DNA of 64,000 nucleotides, from positions 78,120-142,119 of the forward strand of contig JAEXUW010000012.1 in the NCBI GenBank assembly GCA_023439835.1, in the 5' to 3' direction. The notes below the pieces were generated by a model that did no database searches, was not told the origin of the DNA, and saw nothing but the letters and a program-made list of their open reading frames with translations. Below, in pieces: positions 40,576 through 49,753 of the stretch. A program made the translations under genes and the position numbers. The DNA comes from Bacillota bacterium (GTDB lineage Bacteria > Bacillota > Clostridia > Oscillospirales > Ruminococcaceae). Every line of letters begins with the position of its first letter. Position 1 is the first letter of the stretch.

Positions 40576-42639
40576 ATGAAATTTCTTAACAATACAGTTT
40601 CTCTGTTTGTAATACTCATTATTTTGTTAATCATTATTCCGCTTCCTACATTTCTTTTGGACATGATGCTGATTATTAATATAGGGTTGTCGCTGATTAT
40701 TCTGCTGACGACCATGTATATTAAGGAAGCGCTTCAGTTTTCGGTATTCCCCTCGCTTCTTCTTATCACAACGCTATTTCGACTTTCACTTAATATATCA
40801 TCAACAAGGCTTATTCTCGGTAACGAGGGCAATGCCGGTCAGGTCGTCAAAACCTTCGGCGAATTTGTAATAGGCAGTAACCCCGTCGTTGGATTCATAA
40901 TTTTTATAATAATCGTAATCGTTCAGTTTGTCGTTATCACAAAGGGCGCCGAGCGTGTCGCCGAGGTTTCGGCGAGATTCACACTTGACGCTATGCCGGG
41001 AAAGCAGATGGCGATTGACGCCGATTTGAATTCAGGCACAATTGACGAGGCGACGGCAAGAGAACGCCGAAAGAATATTCAGCGTGAAGCCGATTTTTAC
41101 GGGGCAATGGATGGTGCTTCGAAATTCGTTAAGGGTGACGCAATCATATCAATTATTGTTGCTTTTATAAACCTTATCGGCGGTGCAGTCATTGGAATGG
41201 TTGCCGGCGGTGACTTTTCGTCAGTGCTTTCAACCTATTCAATCGCAACAGTCGGTGACGGTCTTGTTTCACAGCTTCCCGCACTTTTGATTTCAACAGC
41301 AATGGGTATGGTCGTCACACGTTCAGCGTCTGAGGCAAGCCTTAACGTTGATTTAAAAAATCAGTTTACATCACAGCCGACGGTGCTCACTATTGCCGGC
41401 AGTGTAATAATAGCAATGATTCTGATTCCTGGTTTCCCAAAGGCTCAGCTTATATTTTTCGGGCTTCTTCTTATCGGTGTATCAATAATCATCAGAAGAA
41501 ATGGGAAGCTTGCTCTTGAAGCTGAACAGGTCGCCGAAATGGTGGATAATCAGGAGGCTTTGTCCGAGCTTGAGTATTATAAGGACATTGACAACGTTTA
41601 TAAGCTTCTTAATGTTGAGCCGATAGAAATGGAATTCGGGTATAGCCTTATTCCGATAGCCGACGAAAAAAGCGGCGGAACGTTTATTGAGAGAGTTGTC
41701 ATTTTCAGAAAGCAGTTTGCACTTGAAATGGGTATGGTTTTCCCCTCAATTCGAATGAGGGACAATCAGAACATAAACCCAAATCAGTATGTTATAAAAA
41801 TAAAGGGCGAGGAAGTCGCGCGTGCTGAAATTCTTGTCGATCATTTCTTGGCGCTTGACAGCGGGAACGTTGACAAGCCTATTGATGGAATAGATACTGT
41901 TGAGCCTGCGTTTAACATTCCCGCAAAATGGATTAGCGAGGATCAGAAGGTTGCCGCTGATTTAGCGGGATACACGCTTGTTGATCCGACGTCGGTAATG
42001 ATTACTCATCTTTCGGAAATCATTAAGACCCATGCTCATGAGCTTTTAGGTCGTCAGGATGTCAAGACGATGATTGACAGGGTGAAGGAAGCTTCACCAA
42101 CCGCAATTGAAGAAATCGTCCCGAATGTAGTGAGCCTTTCATATCTTCAAAAGGTTTTGTGTATGCTGTTAAAAGAGAGTATACCTATAAGAGATATCCT
42201 GACAATACTTGAAACTCTCAATGACTATTCGTCGGCATTAAAGGATATTGATGTTGTGACCGAGTATGTCAGACAGGCACTGAAGCGAACTATCACCAGA
42301 AAGTTTGCAGAGGGGGGACAGCTTCGGGTGCTCACTCTAGATTCTTCTATTGAGGATCAGATTATAGCCTCTGTCAAAAAGTCCGAGCAAGGCTCATATC
42401 TGGCGATGGATCCGATGAGCATACAGCAGATTGTCACCTCCTTCTCCGAGGAATATGACAGAATTAAAGAGGTTATCCCGAACCCTGTGGTTTTGACCTC
42501 ACCAATTGTTCGAGTGTATTTCAAAAGACTGCTTGATCAGTTCGTGCCGGGGGTTACGGTGCTTTCATTTAATGAGATAGATAACACCACACAAATTCAG
42601 GCAATCGGAAATGTTTCAGCTGTTTCAGTTCACAGCTAA
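40576..42639 (+). CDS. flhA: Flagellar export protein FlhA
   Basis: 687 aa. FlhA is the nonameric export gate platform that docks chaperones. Eight membrane spans occupy about residues 1-320, with the family signature RFTLDAMPGKQMAIDADLNSG (20 of its residues start near 135; motif shortened here to RFTLDAMPGKQMAIDADL). The C-terminal cytoplasmic domain begins near 345. GGGAGGAAAGG precedes the ATG. It is followed by sigD after only 31 bases; the flhF and flhG genes often found here are missing. Confidence 0.97.
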   Translation: MKFLNNTVSLFVILIILLIIIPLPTFLLDMMLIINIGLSLIILLTTMYIKEALQFSVFPSLLLITTLFRLSLNISSTRLILGNEGNAGQVVKTFGEFVIGSNPVVGFIIFIIIVIVQFVVITKGAERVAEVSARFTLDAMPGKQMAIDADLNSGTIDEATARERRKNIQREADFYGAMDGASKFVKGDAIISIIVAFINLIGGAVIGMVAGGDFSSVLSTYSIATVGDGLVSQLPALLISTAMGMVVTRSASEASLNVDLKNQFTSQPTVLTIAGSVIIAMILIPGFPKAQLIFFGLLLIGVSIIIRRNGKLALEAEQVAEMVDNQEALSELEYYKDIDNVYKLLNVEPIEMEFGYSLIPIADEKSGGTFIERVVIFRKQFALEMGMVFPSIRMRDNQNINPNQYVIKIKGEEVARAEILVDHFLALDSGNVDKPIDGIDTVEPAFNIPAKWISEDQKVAADLAGYTLVDPTSVMITHLSEIIKTHAHELLGRQDVKTMIDRVKEASPTAIEEIVPNVVSLSYLQKVLCMLLKESIPIRDILTILETLNDYSSALKDIDVVTEYVRQALKRTITRKFAEGGQLRVLTLDSSIEDQIIASVKKSEQGSYLAMDPMSIQQIVTSFSEEYDRIKEVIPNPVVLTSPIVRVYFKRLLDQFVPGVTVLSFNEIDNTTQIQAIGNVSAVSVHS

Positions 42640-42670
42640 TCAATGTTAAAGTTCAAAGCGAGGTGAGAAA

Positions 42671-43426
42671 ATGTCTGTTTCGGCTGTTGATACAACCCAG
42701 CTTATTGAAAAATACAGGGCCACTGGCGACATAACTCTGCGCAATGATATTATAATGAAATATTCAAGCCTTGTAAGGCATATCGCAATTTCAACAAGAA
42801 ATATATATATAAAATACGCTGAGATTGAGGATATAGTCAACGAGGGCATAATCTCACTTATTTCAGCGGTTGAAAGCTTTGACCCGGCGAAAAACGTTAA
42901 GTTTGAAACCTATGCTTCCATCAGGATAAAGGGCGCTATTATTGATTTTATCAGAAAGCAGGACTTCATTCCGAGAAACGTCAGACATTTTTCGAAGGAG
43001 CTTGAGACGGCGTATTCAAGCCTTTATCATCTTTTAAAACGAGAGCCGACAAATACAGAGATTGCAAAGCAGATGAGTATTTCCGAGGAAAAGCTGTTGA
43101 AAATGATGAGCGATTCAGCATCGGCATCAACGCTTTCTTTTGAGGAGCTTTTGTATGAGAACAATTTCGAGCCTTCAGAACAGTCTAGTGGGGAGTGGGA
43201 GGCTGAAAAGGGAATAATAAAGCGAGAATTGTATTCGGTTTTGGCCGAGGCAATTGAATCTTTGGGCGAAAAGGAACGCCATGTAATTTCAATGTACTAT
43301 TATGAAAAGCTCAAGTTTTCGGATATAGGAAAGATTCTGGGGATATCCGAGTCGAGAGTTTGTCAGATACATTCAAAGGCTGTTGTAAAGCTTAAATATT
43401 TTGTTGGCGGATACATGAATCCGTAG
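42671..43426 (+). CDS. sigD: RNA polymerase sigma-28 factor (SigD/FliA)
   Basis: 251 aa. Directs transcription of late flagellar and chemotaxis genes and is held by FlgM. Region 2 (IEDIVNEGIISLISAVESFD, then FETYASIRIKGAIIDFIRK), region 3 and the region 4 helix-turn-helix (SDIGKILGISESRVCQIHSK) are complete. GAGGTGAG precedes the ATG. It lies inside the early operon. A matching sigma-28 promoter occurs at 54868 in front of flgM. Confidence 0.96.
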   Translation: MSVSAVDTTQLIEKYRATGDITLRNDIIMKYSSLVRHIAISTRNIYIKYAEIEDIVNEGIISLISAVESFDPAKNVKFETYASIRIKGAIIDFIRKQDFIPRNVRHFSKELETAYSSLYHLLKREPTNTEIAKQMSISEEKLLKMMSDSASASTLSFEELLYENNFEPSEQSSGEWEAEKGIIKRELYSVLAEAIESLGEKERHVISMYYYEKLKFSDIGKILGISESRVCQIHSKAVVKLKYFVGGYMNP

Positions 43427-43441
43427 AAAAGGGTGAGGATA

Positions 43442-44200
43442 ATGCTTAGAGGTTTTTATATTACTGCAAATGGAATGATAAACCAGCAGAGGACTATTAA
43501 CACAATATCAAATAACGTCGCAAACTCAATGACGCCAGGCTATAAGACGGACACCTCAGTTCAGAATACTTTCAAGAGGGAGCTTATCCTCCTTCGAAAC
43601 GGAAAGACAACCAAAAGCGGAACCTTTGAGTATAAATTTACCGAGGAATCCAGAACTTCTCTTGAACAGGGAGGCTTTGAATTTACAGAAAGACCGATGG
43701 ATATTGCTATTCAGGGGCCTGTGTATTTTAATCTTTCAACATCGGACGGGGATACATTGCTGACAAGAAATGGGCAGTTTTCAATAGACAGCGAGGGTTA
43801 TCTATATCTTCCAGGGGGTGGGCGACTTCTTGGCGAGAACGGCGAAATAAAGGTCGGAGGAAGCGATTTTGTTATCAGCGAAAAGGGCGAGGTAAGGGTT
43901 GACGGTAACGTAATCGACACACTAGAGCTAACATATATACAGGACAATGCCAACATTCAGAAGTTCGGCGACAACACCTTCATCAGAATAACTGAGGAGG
44001 GGGAGGAGGTTCCTGAGGGAATCCCCGCCGATATAGAATTCAGCATTATTCAAGGGGCTTATGAGCGTTCAAACGTCGATCTCGGCGTTGAAATGACAAA
44101 AGCTATTGCCGCACAGCGTGCTTTTGAATCACTTTCACAGGCACTGAAAATGATAGACGGCATTAACCAGAGGGCGGTCAGCGAGCTTGGAAAGATTTAA
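43442..44200 (+). CDS. flgF: Flagellar rod protein FlgF/FlhO-type
   Basis: 252 aa from the ATG at 43442 (an in-frame GTG at 43433 lies in the ribosome site AAGGGTGAGG). A rod/hook family protein with the N-terminal INTISNNVANSMTPGYKTD motif and the C-terminal helix GVEMTKAIAAQRAFESLSQ. Together with the next gene it corresponds to FlgF-FlgG or to FlhO-FlhP of Bacillus, distal rod subunits. Assignment between the two names rests on order. Confidence 0.85.
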   Translation: MLRGFYITANGMINQQRTINTISNNVANSMTPGYKTDTSVQNTFKRELILLRNGKTTKSGTFEYKFTEESRTSLEQGGFEFTERPMDIAIQGPVYFNLSTSDGDTLLTRNGQFSIDSEGYLYLPGGGRLLGENGEIKVGGSDFVISEKGEVRVDGNVIDTLELTYIQDNANIQKFGDNTFIRITEEGEEVPEGIPADIEFSIIQGAYERSNVDLGVEMTKAIAAQRAFESLSQALKMIDGINQRAVSELGKI

Positions 44201-44213
44201 GGGGTGATTTGAA

Positions 44214-44936
44214 ATGAACATAGGCTTTTACAGTGCTAAGACAGGGCTTTTGACAATGCAACAGGGCATTGATGTTGTTTCTAACAATATGGCAAATATT
44301 CAGACAAACGGATATAAGGAAATCAGAACAAACTTCTCAGACCTTCTTTATACCGTCGAGAAAGCACAATATGAGGAGGCTCAGACAGGTCACGGTGTCA
44401 AAGTCACAAAGACAGACCTCATGTATAAAAACGGTCAGCTTATTATGACAAACCGTGAGCTTGACTTTGTTTGTCCCACAGGCGGCTTTTTTGCGGTTAG
44501 CAATTCTTCAGGGGACATTAAATACACGCGTGACGGCTCATTCTATCTTTCAAACAACGGAAACGGCGAATGGGGAATAGTAACGGCGGACGGCAGCGCT
44601 GTTTTAGATTATGATAAGCAGAAAATTACAATAACGGCAAATGAGGACGGGGTTTTAGACGGCACCGAGGTTTTTGAAAAGCTTGGCGTGTTCAGCTTCA
44701 CAAACCCGTATGGTCTTGAGGCGGCGGGGGGAAATAAATACCGCCAGACGGAAAGCTCGGGAGAGGCGACCGCAAACGAAGACCTTGACAAACTGTCGGG
44801 AGCGTTGGAGCTTTCAACCGTAAACATCGCAGAGCAGCTTGTTAAGATGATTCAGCTTCAAAGATCGTTTCAGCTTAACGCTAAAATGATTCAGACGTCA
44901 GATGAAATTGAAAACATCGTAAATAATTTAAGATAG
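44214..44936 (+). CDS. flgG: Flagellar distal rod protein FlgG/FlhP-type
   Basis: 240 aa. Paralogue of the preceding gene: N-terminal GIDVVSNNMANIQTNGYKEI motif, the middle FAVSNSSGDIKYTRDGSF segment of rod proteins and the C-terminal LVKMIQLQRSFQLNAKMIQT helix. It is shorter than FlgG of enteric bacteria (about 260 aa), as is usual in Firmicutes. GGGGTGA precedes the ATG; cheC follows after 15 bases. Confidence 0.87.
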   Translation: MNIGFYSAKTGLLTMQQGIDVVSNNMANIQTNGYKEIRTNFSDLLYTVEKAQYEEAQTGHGVKVTKTDLMYKNGQLIMTNRELDFVCPTGGFFAVSNSSGDIKYTRDGSFYLSNNGNGEWGIVTADGSAVLDYDKQKITITANEDGVLDGTEVFEKLGVFSFTNPYGLEAAGGNKYRQTESSGEATANEDLDKLSGALELSTVNIAEQLVKMIQLQRSFQLNAKMIQTSDEIENIVNNLR

Positions 44937-44951
44937 CCTGGAGGATAGATA

Positions 44952-45578
44952 ATGCCACCTATTGAAAACCTTGATGATTTAAACCCAATGCACATGGACG
45001 TTCTCAGAGAAATCGGGAACATAGGCTCTGGAAGTGCCGCATCTGCACTTTCAACCCTGCTAAATTCCTTTGTTGATATATCTGTTCCGACTGTTAAATG
45101 CCTTGACTTTGATGAAACAATCAACTTCATCGGCGGGGCGGAAGAGCTTGTTATCGGGCTTATGCTCAGGTTCACGGGCGAAATATCGGGAATTATCATG
45201 TATATTCTCAAAAAGGAATTCTTTTGTAAGGTAATCAATGCGTTTTATCCAAAGGAAATTGACGATCTGACACAGCTCGACGATATGGATCGCTCGGCGG
45301 TTTCAGAGGTCGGGAATATCATGGCTGGCTCGTATGTAAACGCTATTTCCGCATTATCGGGGCTTGTTATTGATATCAGCGTTCCGGCGATTTGTGTTGA
45401 CTATGCCGGCGCAATATTAAGCGTTCCCGCGGTTGAATATGCATCACTGGGCGACAAGGTTTTGCTTATTGATGATAATTTTAAAATCGGCGGTGAAGGC
45501 ATAAAAAGCAATATGATACTAATTCCTGAAATGGATTCACTTACTACATTATTCAGCAAACTGGGGATTGAAATATGA
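44952..45578 (+). CDS. cheC: CheY-P phosphatase CheC
   Basis: 208 aa. CheC dephosphorylates CheY-P and works with CheD in B. subtilis-type adaptation. Both active-site helices are present: VLREIGNIGSGSAASALSTL (about 17-36) and AVSEVGNIMAGSYVNAISAL (about 115-134), each with the E-x-x-N pair and a downstream DISVP proline. GGAGG precedes the ATG. Its stop overlaps the cheD start in an ATGA. Confidence 0.96.
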   Translation: MPPIENLDDLNPMHMDVLREIGNIGSGSAASALSTLLNSFVDISVPTVKCLDFDETINFIGGAEELVIGLMLRFTGEISGIIMYILKKEFFCKVINAFYPKEIDDLTQLDDMDRSAVSEVGNIMAGSYVNAISALSGLVIDISVPAICVDYAGAILSVPAVEYASLGDKVLLIDDNFKIGGEGIKSNMILIPEMDSLTTLFSKLGIEI

Positions 45579-46051
45579 GCGTAATTACAGTCGGAATATC
45601 GGATCTCGCTGTAGCGGGAGCGCCGGACGTGCTAGCCACCTATGCGCTCGGCTCTTGCGTGGGAATATGTATTTATGACAAGTTTAAGCTTATCGGCGGA
45701 ATGGCTCACATTATGCTGCCAAACAGCAAAGAGGTCAGCAAGCAGCATGATAACATGAAAAAATTCGCTGATTCGGGCATATACATACTTCTCAGCGAAA
45801 TGGAGAGAAAGGGCGCAAACATGTCAAAGCTGACAGCCAAAATTGCGGGAGGAGCACAGATGTTTGCCGGCGTTAACACCTTTAACATAGGCGAAAGAAA
45901 TGTAATCTCAGTCAAAAGCATTTTGACTAAGTATAATATTCCAATTATAGCAGAGCAGACAGGTGATAAAATCGGAAGAACTATTTTCTTTGATGTTTCA
46001 TCAGGCATGCTTGAAGTAAAATCGGCAGCACGAGGTTCAATTATAATTTAG
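45575..46051 (+). CDS. cheD: Chemoreceptor glutamine deamidase CheD
   Basis: 158 aa. CheD deamidates receptor glutamines and is controlled by CheC. Catalytic Cys28 (TYALGSCVGICIYD) and His45 (GGMAHIMLP) are present, as are the KIAGGAQMF loop and the C-terminal GRTIFFDVSSG. It is translationally coupled to cheC by a 4-base overlap. Confidence 0.96.
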   Translation: MSVITVGISDLAVAGAPDVLATYALGSCVGICIYDKFKLIGGMAHIMLPNSKEVSKQHDNMKKFADSGIYILLSEMERKGANMSKLTAKIAGGAQMFAGVNTFNIGERNVISVKSILTKYNIPIIAEQTGDKIGRTIFFDVSSGMLEVKSAARGSIII

Positions 46052-46070
46052 CGGAAGAGGAGGGGGAGTT

Positions 46071-47507
46071 ATGACAGACAACAACTATGATAAGAATATT
46101 GTTAATCAGAAGGATGAAATCGATGAAGAAAATCTTCCGATTGATTGCATTATTAAGGTGAATACCAGTGACGGTGGCTTTGATGCGAAGATAATAGCAT
46201 ATTCGCCGAGAAACGGCGGAAAAGAAATCTCAAAAGAAGCGGTTTATGACGCTTTAAAAGAGGCGGGCGTGGTTTATGGCATATCTGACGGCGCAATCAG
46301 CATGATGATTGTTGCCAAGAAGTATGAAACATGGATTGACGTCGCAAAAGCTACTCCTCCGATAAACGGTGAAGACGGAAGAGTTGAGTATCTCTTTGAA
46401 AAAAGTGTTAGCGGAACGCTTGTTGAGGACGCTAGAGGCTATGTCGACTATAAAAATTTAAATATTGTCAGAAATATCACGCAGGGGACTGTGATTGCAA
46501 ACATTATTCCTGAAACGCAGGGCACCCCCGGCACGAATATTTTCGGCGCTGAAATAAGACAGGTGCCGGGAGTACCGCCGAAATATGAGCCTGGCGAAAA
46601 TGTCATTCTCAACGAGGATAAAACTCAGCTTGTTGTAAAGGAGAACGGAAACCTTGTATTCTCAGGCTCAAGATTTCATGTTCAGACCACCTTCAAAATG
46701 GACGGCGACGTTGATATTTCAACGGGAAATATCGACTTTATCGGCGACATTATTATCAGGGGGGACGTTAAAGAGGGCTTTAGCGTTAAATCCTTCAAGA
46801 GCGTAACGGTTTATGGGTCTGTATACGGCTCGGTTGTTACCGCTGGTGAGAATATAGTTATCAAAAATGGTGCAATAGGCTCGTCCCTTAGCGCAAACGG
46901 CAGAATTGACATTGACTTTGCCGAAAATGCGACTATCAGATGCTCTGAAATGCTCAAGGCTAATTCTATTTATTTCTGCGATACCTACTGCAATGGTGAG
47001 GTTAATCTTACCACAAGAAACGGCAGTATTATCGGCGGAAAGCTTGTCTGCACCAAAAATCTGCAAGCACTAAATATAGGCTCAAGAAACTACACCCCGA
47101 CATATATCGTTGTCGGTGATAACGCGATTCTGACTGAGGAAAAAGAAAGGCTGACAGCAAGAATCGCTGAGCTAAACGGCGATGAAGAAAAGTGCAATAA
47201 AATTCTGGAGTTTTTGGAGCTGAAAAGAAAACAGCTGGGTTCACTTCCGCCGGACAAGACGGAAATTTTCAACTCAGCCGCAAAAACTATATTGATGGCA
47301 AGAACTGAAAGAACTCAGCTCAATGCACGAATAGAAGACATTGACGTTCAGCTTCAAACAAAGCAGAATATAAGCGTCAGCTGTAGAAAAGAGCTTAATC
47401 CCGGCGTTAAAATCGTAATCAACGACAACGTATTAACGATTAACGACCTTTATCAGCATTGTGAAATAGGACTAGGCAACGACGGAATAGAAATCAGAAA
47501 TCTTTGA
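46071..47507 (+). CDS. FapA family polymer-forming protein (DUF342)
   Basis: 478 aa. FapA/DUF342 proteins occur in many Firmicute flagellar operons; function is not well defined. The N-terminal half has the GTLVEDARGYVDYKNLNIVR region; the middle (about 200-345) is a beta-helix of short repeats such as GNIDFIGDIIIRGDVKEGF; a coiled coil (about 350-440) and a small C-terminal domain end the protein. GAGGGGGAG precedes the ATG. It is the last gene of the early block; the convergent fhlB stop is 8 bases away with no terminator between. Confidence 0.88.
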   Translation: MTDNNYDKNIVNQKDEIDEENLPIDCIIKVNTSDGGFDAKIIAYSPRNGGKEISKEAVYDALKEAGVVYGISDGAISMMIVAKKYETWIDVAKATPPINGEDGRVEYLFEKSVSGTLVEDARGYVDYKNLNIVRNITQGTVIANIIPETQGTPGTNIFGAEIRQVPGVPPKYEPGENVILNEDKTQLVVKENGNLVFSGSRFHVQTTFKMDGDVDISTGNIDFIGDIIIRGDVKEGFSVKSFKSVTVYGSVYGSVVTAGENIVIKNGAIGSSLSANGRIDIDFAENATIRCSEMLKANSIYFCDTYCNGEVNLTTRNGSIIGGKLVCTKNLQALNIGSRNYTPTYIVVGDNAILTEEKERLTARIAELNGDEEKCNKILEFLELKRKQLGSLPPDKTEIFNSAAKTILMARTERTQLNARIEDIDVQLQTKQNISVSCRKELNPGVKIVINDNVLTINDLYQHCEIGLGNDGIEIRNL

Positions 47508-47515
47508 TTTTTGAG

Positions 47516-47800
47516 TTATTCCTCTTTAAGCTCATTAGATGCTTTTAGAATTTCAACATATATACCAGCGACAACCTCAAAAAGAGATTCGGGTATATTC
47601 TGACCGACATTTAACAAGGTAAGGACTGCGGCGGTGCTGTCATCTCTAAAGACCGGAATACCGTTCTGGTCGGCAACCTGTATGATTCTTTCAGCAACGG
47701 CACCGTGCCCTGATGCGACAACAACAGGCGAATAATCCTGCTCAGGATTATATTTAAGTGCCGCCGCATAATTACCTTTTGGTTTTTTATATTTTGACAT
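47516..47800 (-). CDS. FlhB C-terminal domain homologue (FhlB/YlqH-type)
   Basis: 94 aa. It matches only the cytoplasmic C-terminal part of FlhB/YscU: AAALKYNPEQDYSPVVVASGHGAVAERI, then NGIPVFRD and a C-terminal helix; I see no N-P-T-H cleavage site because the protein begins after it. Such proteins (YlqH in Bacillus) are thought to replace the cleaved FlhB domain in export switching. The gene overlaps the end of the YlqG-like gene by 14 bases and runs opposite to its neighbours. Confidence 0.87.
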   Translation of the reverse strand: MSKYKKPKGNYAAALKYNPEQDYSPVVVASGHGAVAERIIQVADQNGIPVFRDDSTAAVLTLLNVGQNIPESLFEVVAGIYVEILKASNELKEE

Positions 47801-49583
47801 TCAAACCCGCCCTTCTTTCCGCAATATGCGGGAAAACATCTGTGAGTGACCTTAGCTTGACAAGCGGTGCAATTTTCGCGGTCTTGACGTTGTAGCCCGC
47901 ATTAGAAGCTATCTGAGATATTCTTCCCTTCAGACCTGAGAGAGTTTCGGCGAAACCTGACGGACAGTATAGAGCGATATCAAGATTGTTTGAACTTGAA
48001 AAAATTTCAAGCTCGAATATTCCCGTCATTTCAATTTCAAAGCTCAAAAACATATGAGCCGTGTCGGATTTTTCATCGCTATCCTCTGCGTCTGCCCACA
48101 AATCCCCATAGGCTCTGATATCATCAACTTCAGCGGGGAGAATGCAGTGAAGAAGAGGAGTGAATACCCCCGGCGCTGTCAGCATACTCTGAACAACAGT
48201 GTTCGGGTCAACTATTCCGAGATAGCGAATATTTTCATTCCCAAGTGTTTTTAATAGAAAATCAGCCATCTTCTCCATCGATGACGGGGGCTGATATACA
48301 ATATCAGGCGAAGCGGAAAGCATGGTCAGCACAGCGTTCATAGTTTGACCGACTGTGCTTTTTATATCGGTGTTTTCAATGGAGTTGAGTATAAAGCTCA
48401 ACCTGTTTATAAGAGTATTTAAATCAGCGGTTTGTTCAAAAGGTCTCATGATTTGTGAAATTTCAGCGCCCGAACCGTTTGGTAAGATGCTCGACAGCAT
48501 CTCCTTTATCATTTCTGAGCCGCGGCCGATAGAAAGGCTTGAAGTTTCAGAGAGCTGACGGTTTGCGGTTTCAAGCATTGTTCTTAATGAATCAGCTGTA
48601 ATGCCGTTGGTGTGATTTTTCGCATCAGAAGCTAATTTATACACAAGCTTATCTATCTGATAGAATTCATTACTGTCTGAAAGAAGCGCATTTTTCGCGG
48701 ACTGTGGAAGAGATGAGCCCTGAATAAACTTTTCAAAAAGCAAATGAAGGTTATCTTTATCCGCACTGTTTTGAGCATGTTCAGAAAGTGAACGAAAAGA
48801 GTCTGACAGCGAGAAGGGATTATCACTAAATCTGGACAGGTTGTATTTAATCAGTGAAATCATGTTTTTGATTTTATCTGTTGAAACAAGACTTTCAGCG
48901 GCGGAATCCAGGAGCTTTAGAGCCTGCTCTTTAAGCGCTTGAAAATTATCGGGGGCAGAAGGTGAGACAAACGCCTTTGAAAGCTCAGAAAGCTGCTGTG
49001 ACAGGCTTCTGCTTGGATAAAGACTATCAGATAAAAACATGAAGTTGTCAGAAAGCGAAGTTAACACTTCCTTTTGAGAAAGAAGTGAAAAAGCATTTCT
49101 CAAAAACCCGCTGAGTGCCGTTTTAAATTCCTGTGACGAATTGTTAGCAAGCAGTTCACGAAGGGCACTGAAAAGCTCACCCTCAAAGGCGGTTATTCCT
49201 TTTCCTTGAGCAATAAGGTCGGACTTTAAATTGCCTTCTGACAGAAAAATGCTCTTGGCAAATTCATTGAACTCATTGACAATATCGGGCGAGGCGCTAG
49301 CGGCAAGCTTTGCTAGCATATCTTCATTAACAAGACCTTTAAGAAGATTTGATGTATAGGAAGGGTTTTTTGCAATCTTTAGCTGAATGTCAAGCATTGC
49401 GTCGGCGTTGTTGCCTGTGAACTTGCTGTCATTTTGGCGAAATTCTTCAGTTCTGTCATTGGTTTTGACAATTTTGGTCAGGTCAACAAGGTCAAATACC
49501 GTATCTGACTGTGCGAGAGGGCGCGTGGGCATTGTGTAGTTTTTGGGGTTAACCAGTTGGGTTATTCTTAGAAGGTCAGCCAT
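47787..49583 (-). CDS. YlqG-like flagellar-associated protein
   Basis: 598 aa. Mostly alpha-helical and Ser/Leu/Asn-rich without signal peptide or membrane span; a beta-rich C-terminal segment (about 500-598) with FEIEMTGIFELEIFSSSNN and the GFAETLSGLKGRI helix recalls the FliK C-terminal domain. In Bacillus ylqG and ylqH form a pair, as here, which suggests a FliK-like ruler or switch partner for the FlhB-C homologue. Homology is weak; the context carries the call. GTGAGGAG precedes the ATG. Confidence 0.7.
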   Translation of the reverse strand: MADLLRITQLVNPKNYTMPTRPLAQSDTVFDLVDLTKIVKTNDRTEEFRQNDSKFTGNNADAMLDIQLKIAKNPSYTSNLLKGLVNEDMLAKLAASASPDIVNEFNEFAKSIFLSEGNLKSDLIAQGKGITAFEGELFSALRELLANNSSQEFKTALSGFLRNAFSLLSQKEVLTSLSDNFMFLSDSLYPSRSLSQQLSELSKAFVSPSAPDNFQALKEQALKLLDSAAESLVSTDKIKNMISLIKYNLSRFSDNPFSLSDSFRSLSEHAQNSADKDNLHLLFEKFIQGSSLPQSAKNALLSDSNEFYQIDKLVYKLASDAKNHTNGITADSLRTMLETANRQLSETSSLSIGRGSEMIKEMLSSILPNGSGAEISQIMRPFEQTADLNTLINRLSFILNSIENTDIKSTVGQTMNAVLTMLSASPDIVYQPPSSMEKMADFLLKTLGNENIRYLGIVDPNTVVQSMLTAPGVFTPLLHCILPAEVDDIRAYGDLWADAEDSDEKSDTAHMFLSFEIEMTGIFELEIFSSSNNLDIALYCPSGFAETLSGLKGRISQIASNAGYNVKTAKIAPLVKLRSLTDVFPHIAERRAGLNVKI

Positions 49584-49632
49584 ATTTTCGCACTCCTCAC
49601 AAAAAAATTAGGAAAAACAATGTAATATTTAT

Positions 49633-49661
49633 ATAATATCGCATTTTTGTATTGTAGTAAA
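49633..49661 (-). promoter_or_regulatory. Promoter of the ylqG-fhlB pair
   Basis: Minus strand: TTTACT (49656-49661), 17-base spacer, TATTAT (49633-49638). Its -35 overlaps that of the divergent cheA promoter by two bases. Confidence 0.6.
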
Positions 49662-49680
49662 GAGATTTTTGTTGTATAAT
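49652..49680 (+). promoter_or_regulatory. Promoter of the cheA operon
   Basis: TTGTAG (49652-49657), 17-base spacer, TATAAT (49675-49680), about 70 bases before the cheA ATG. Confidence 0.6.
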
Positions 49681-49753
49681 AAAGAAAAAATAAAATTGAG
49701 AAGTCCAAACAGATTCATCAGCATAAACTAAATTTACAAAGCAGGTGATATTT

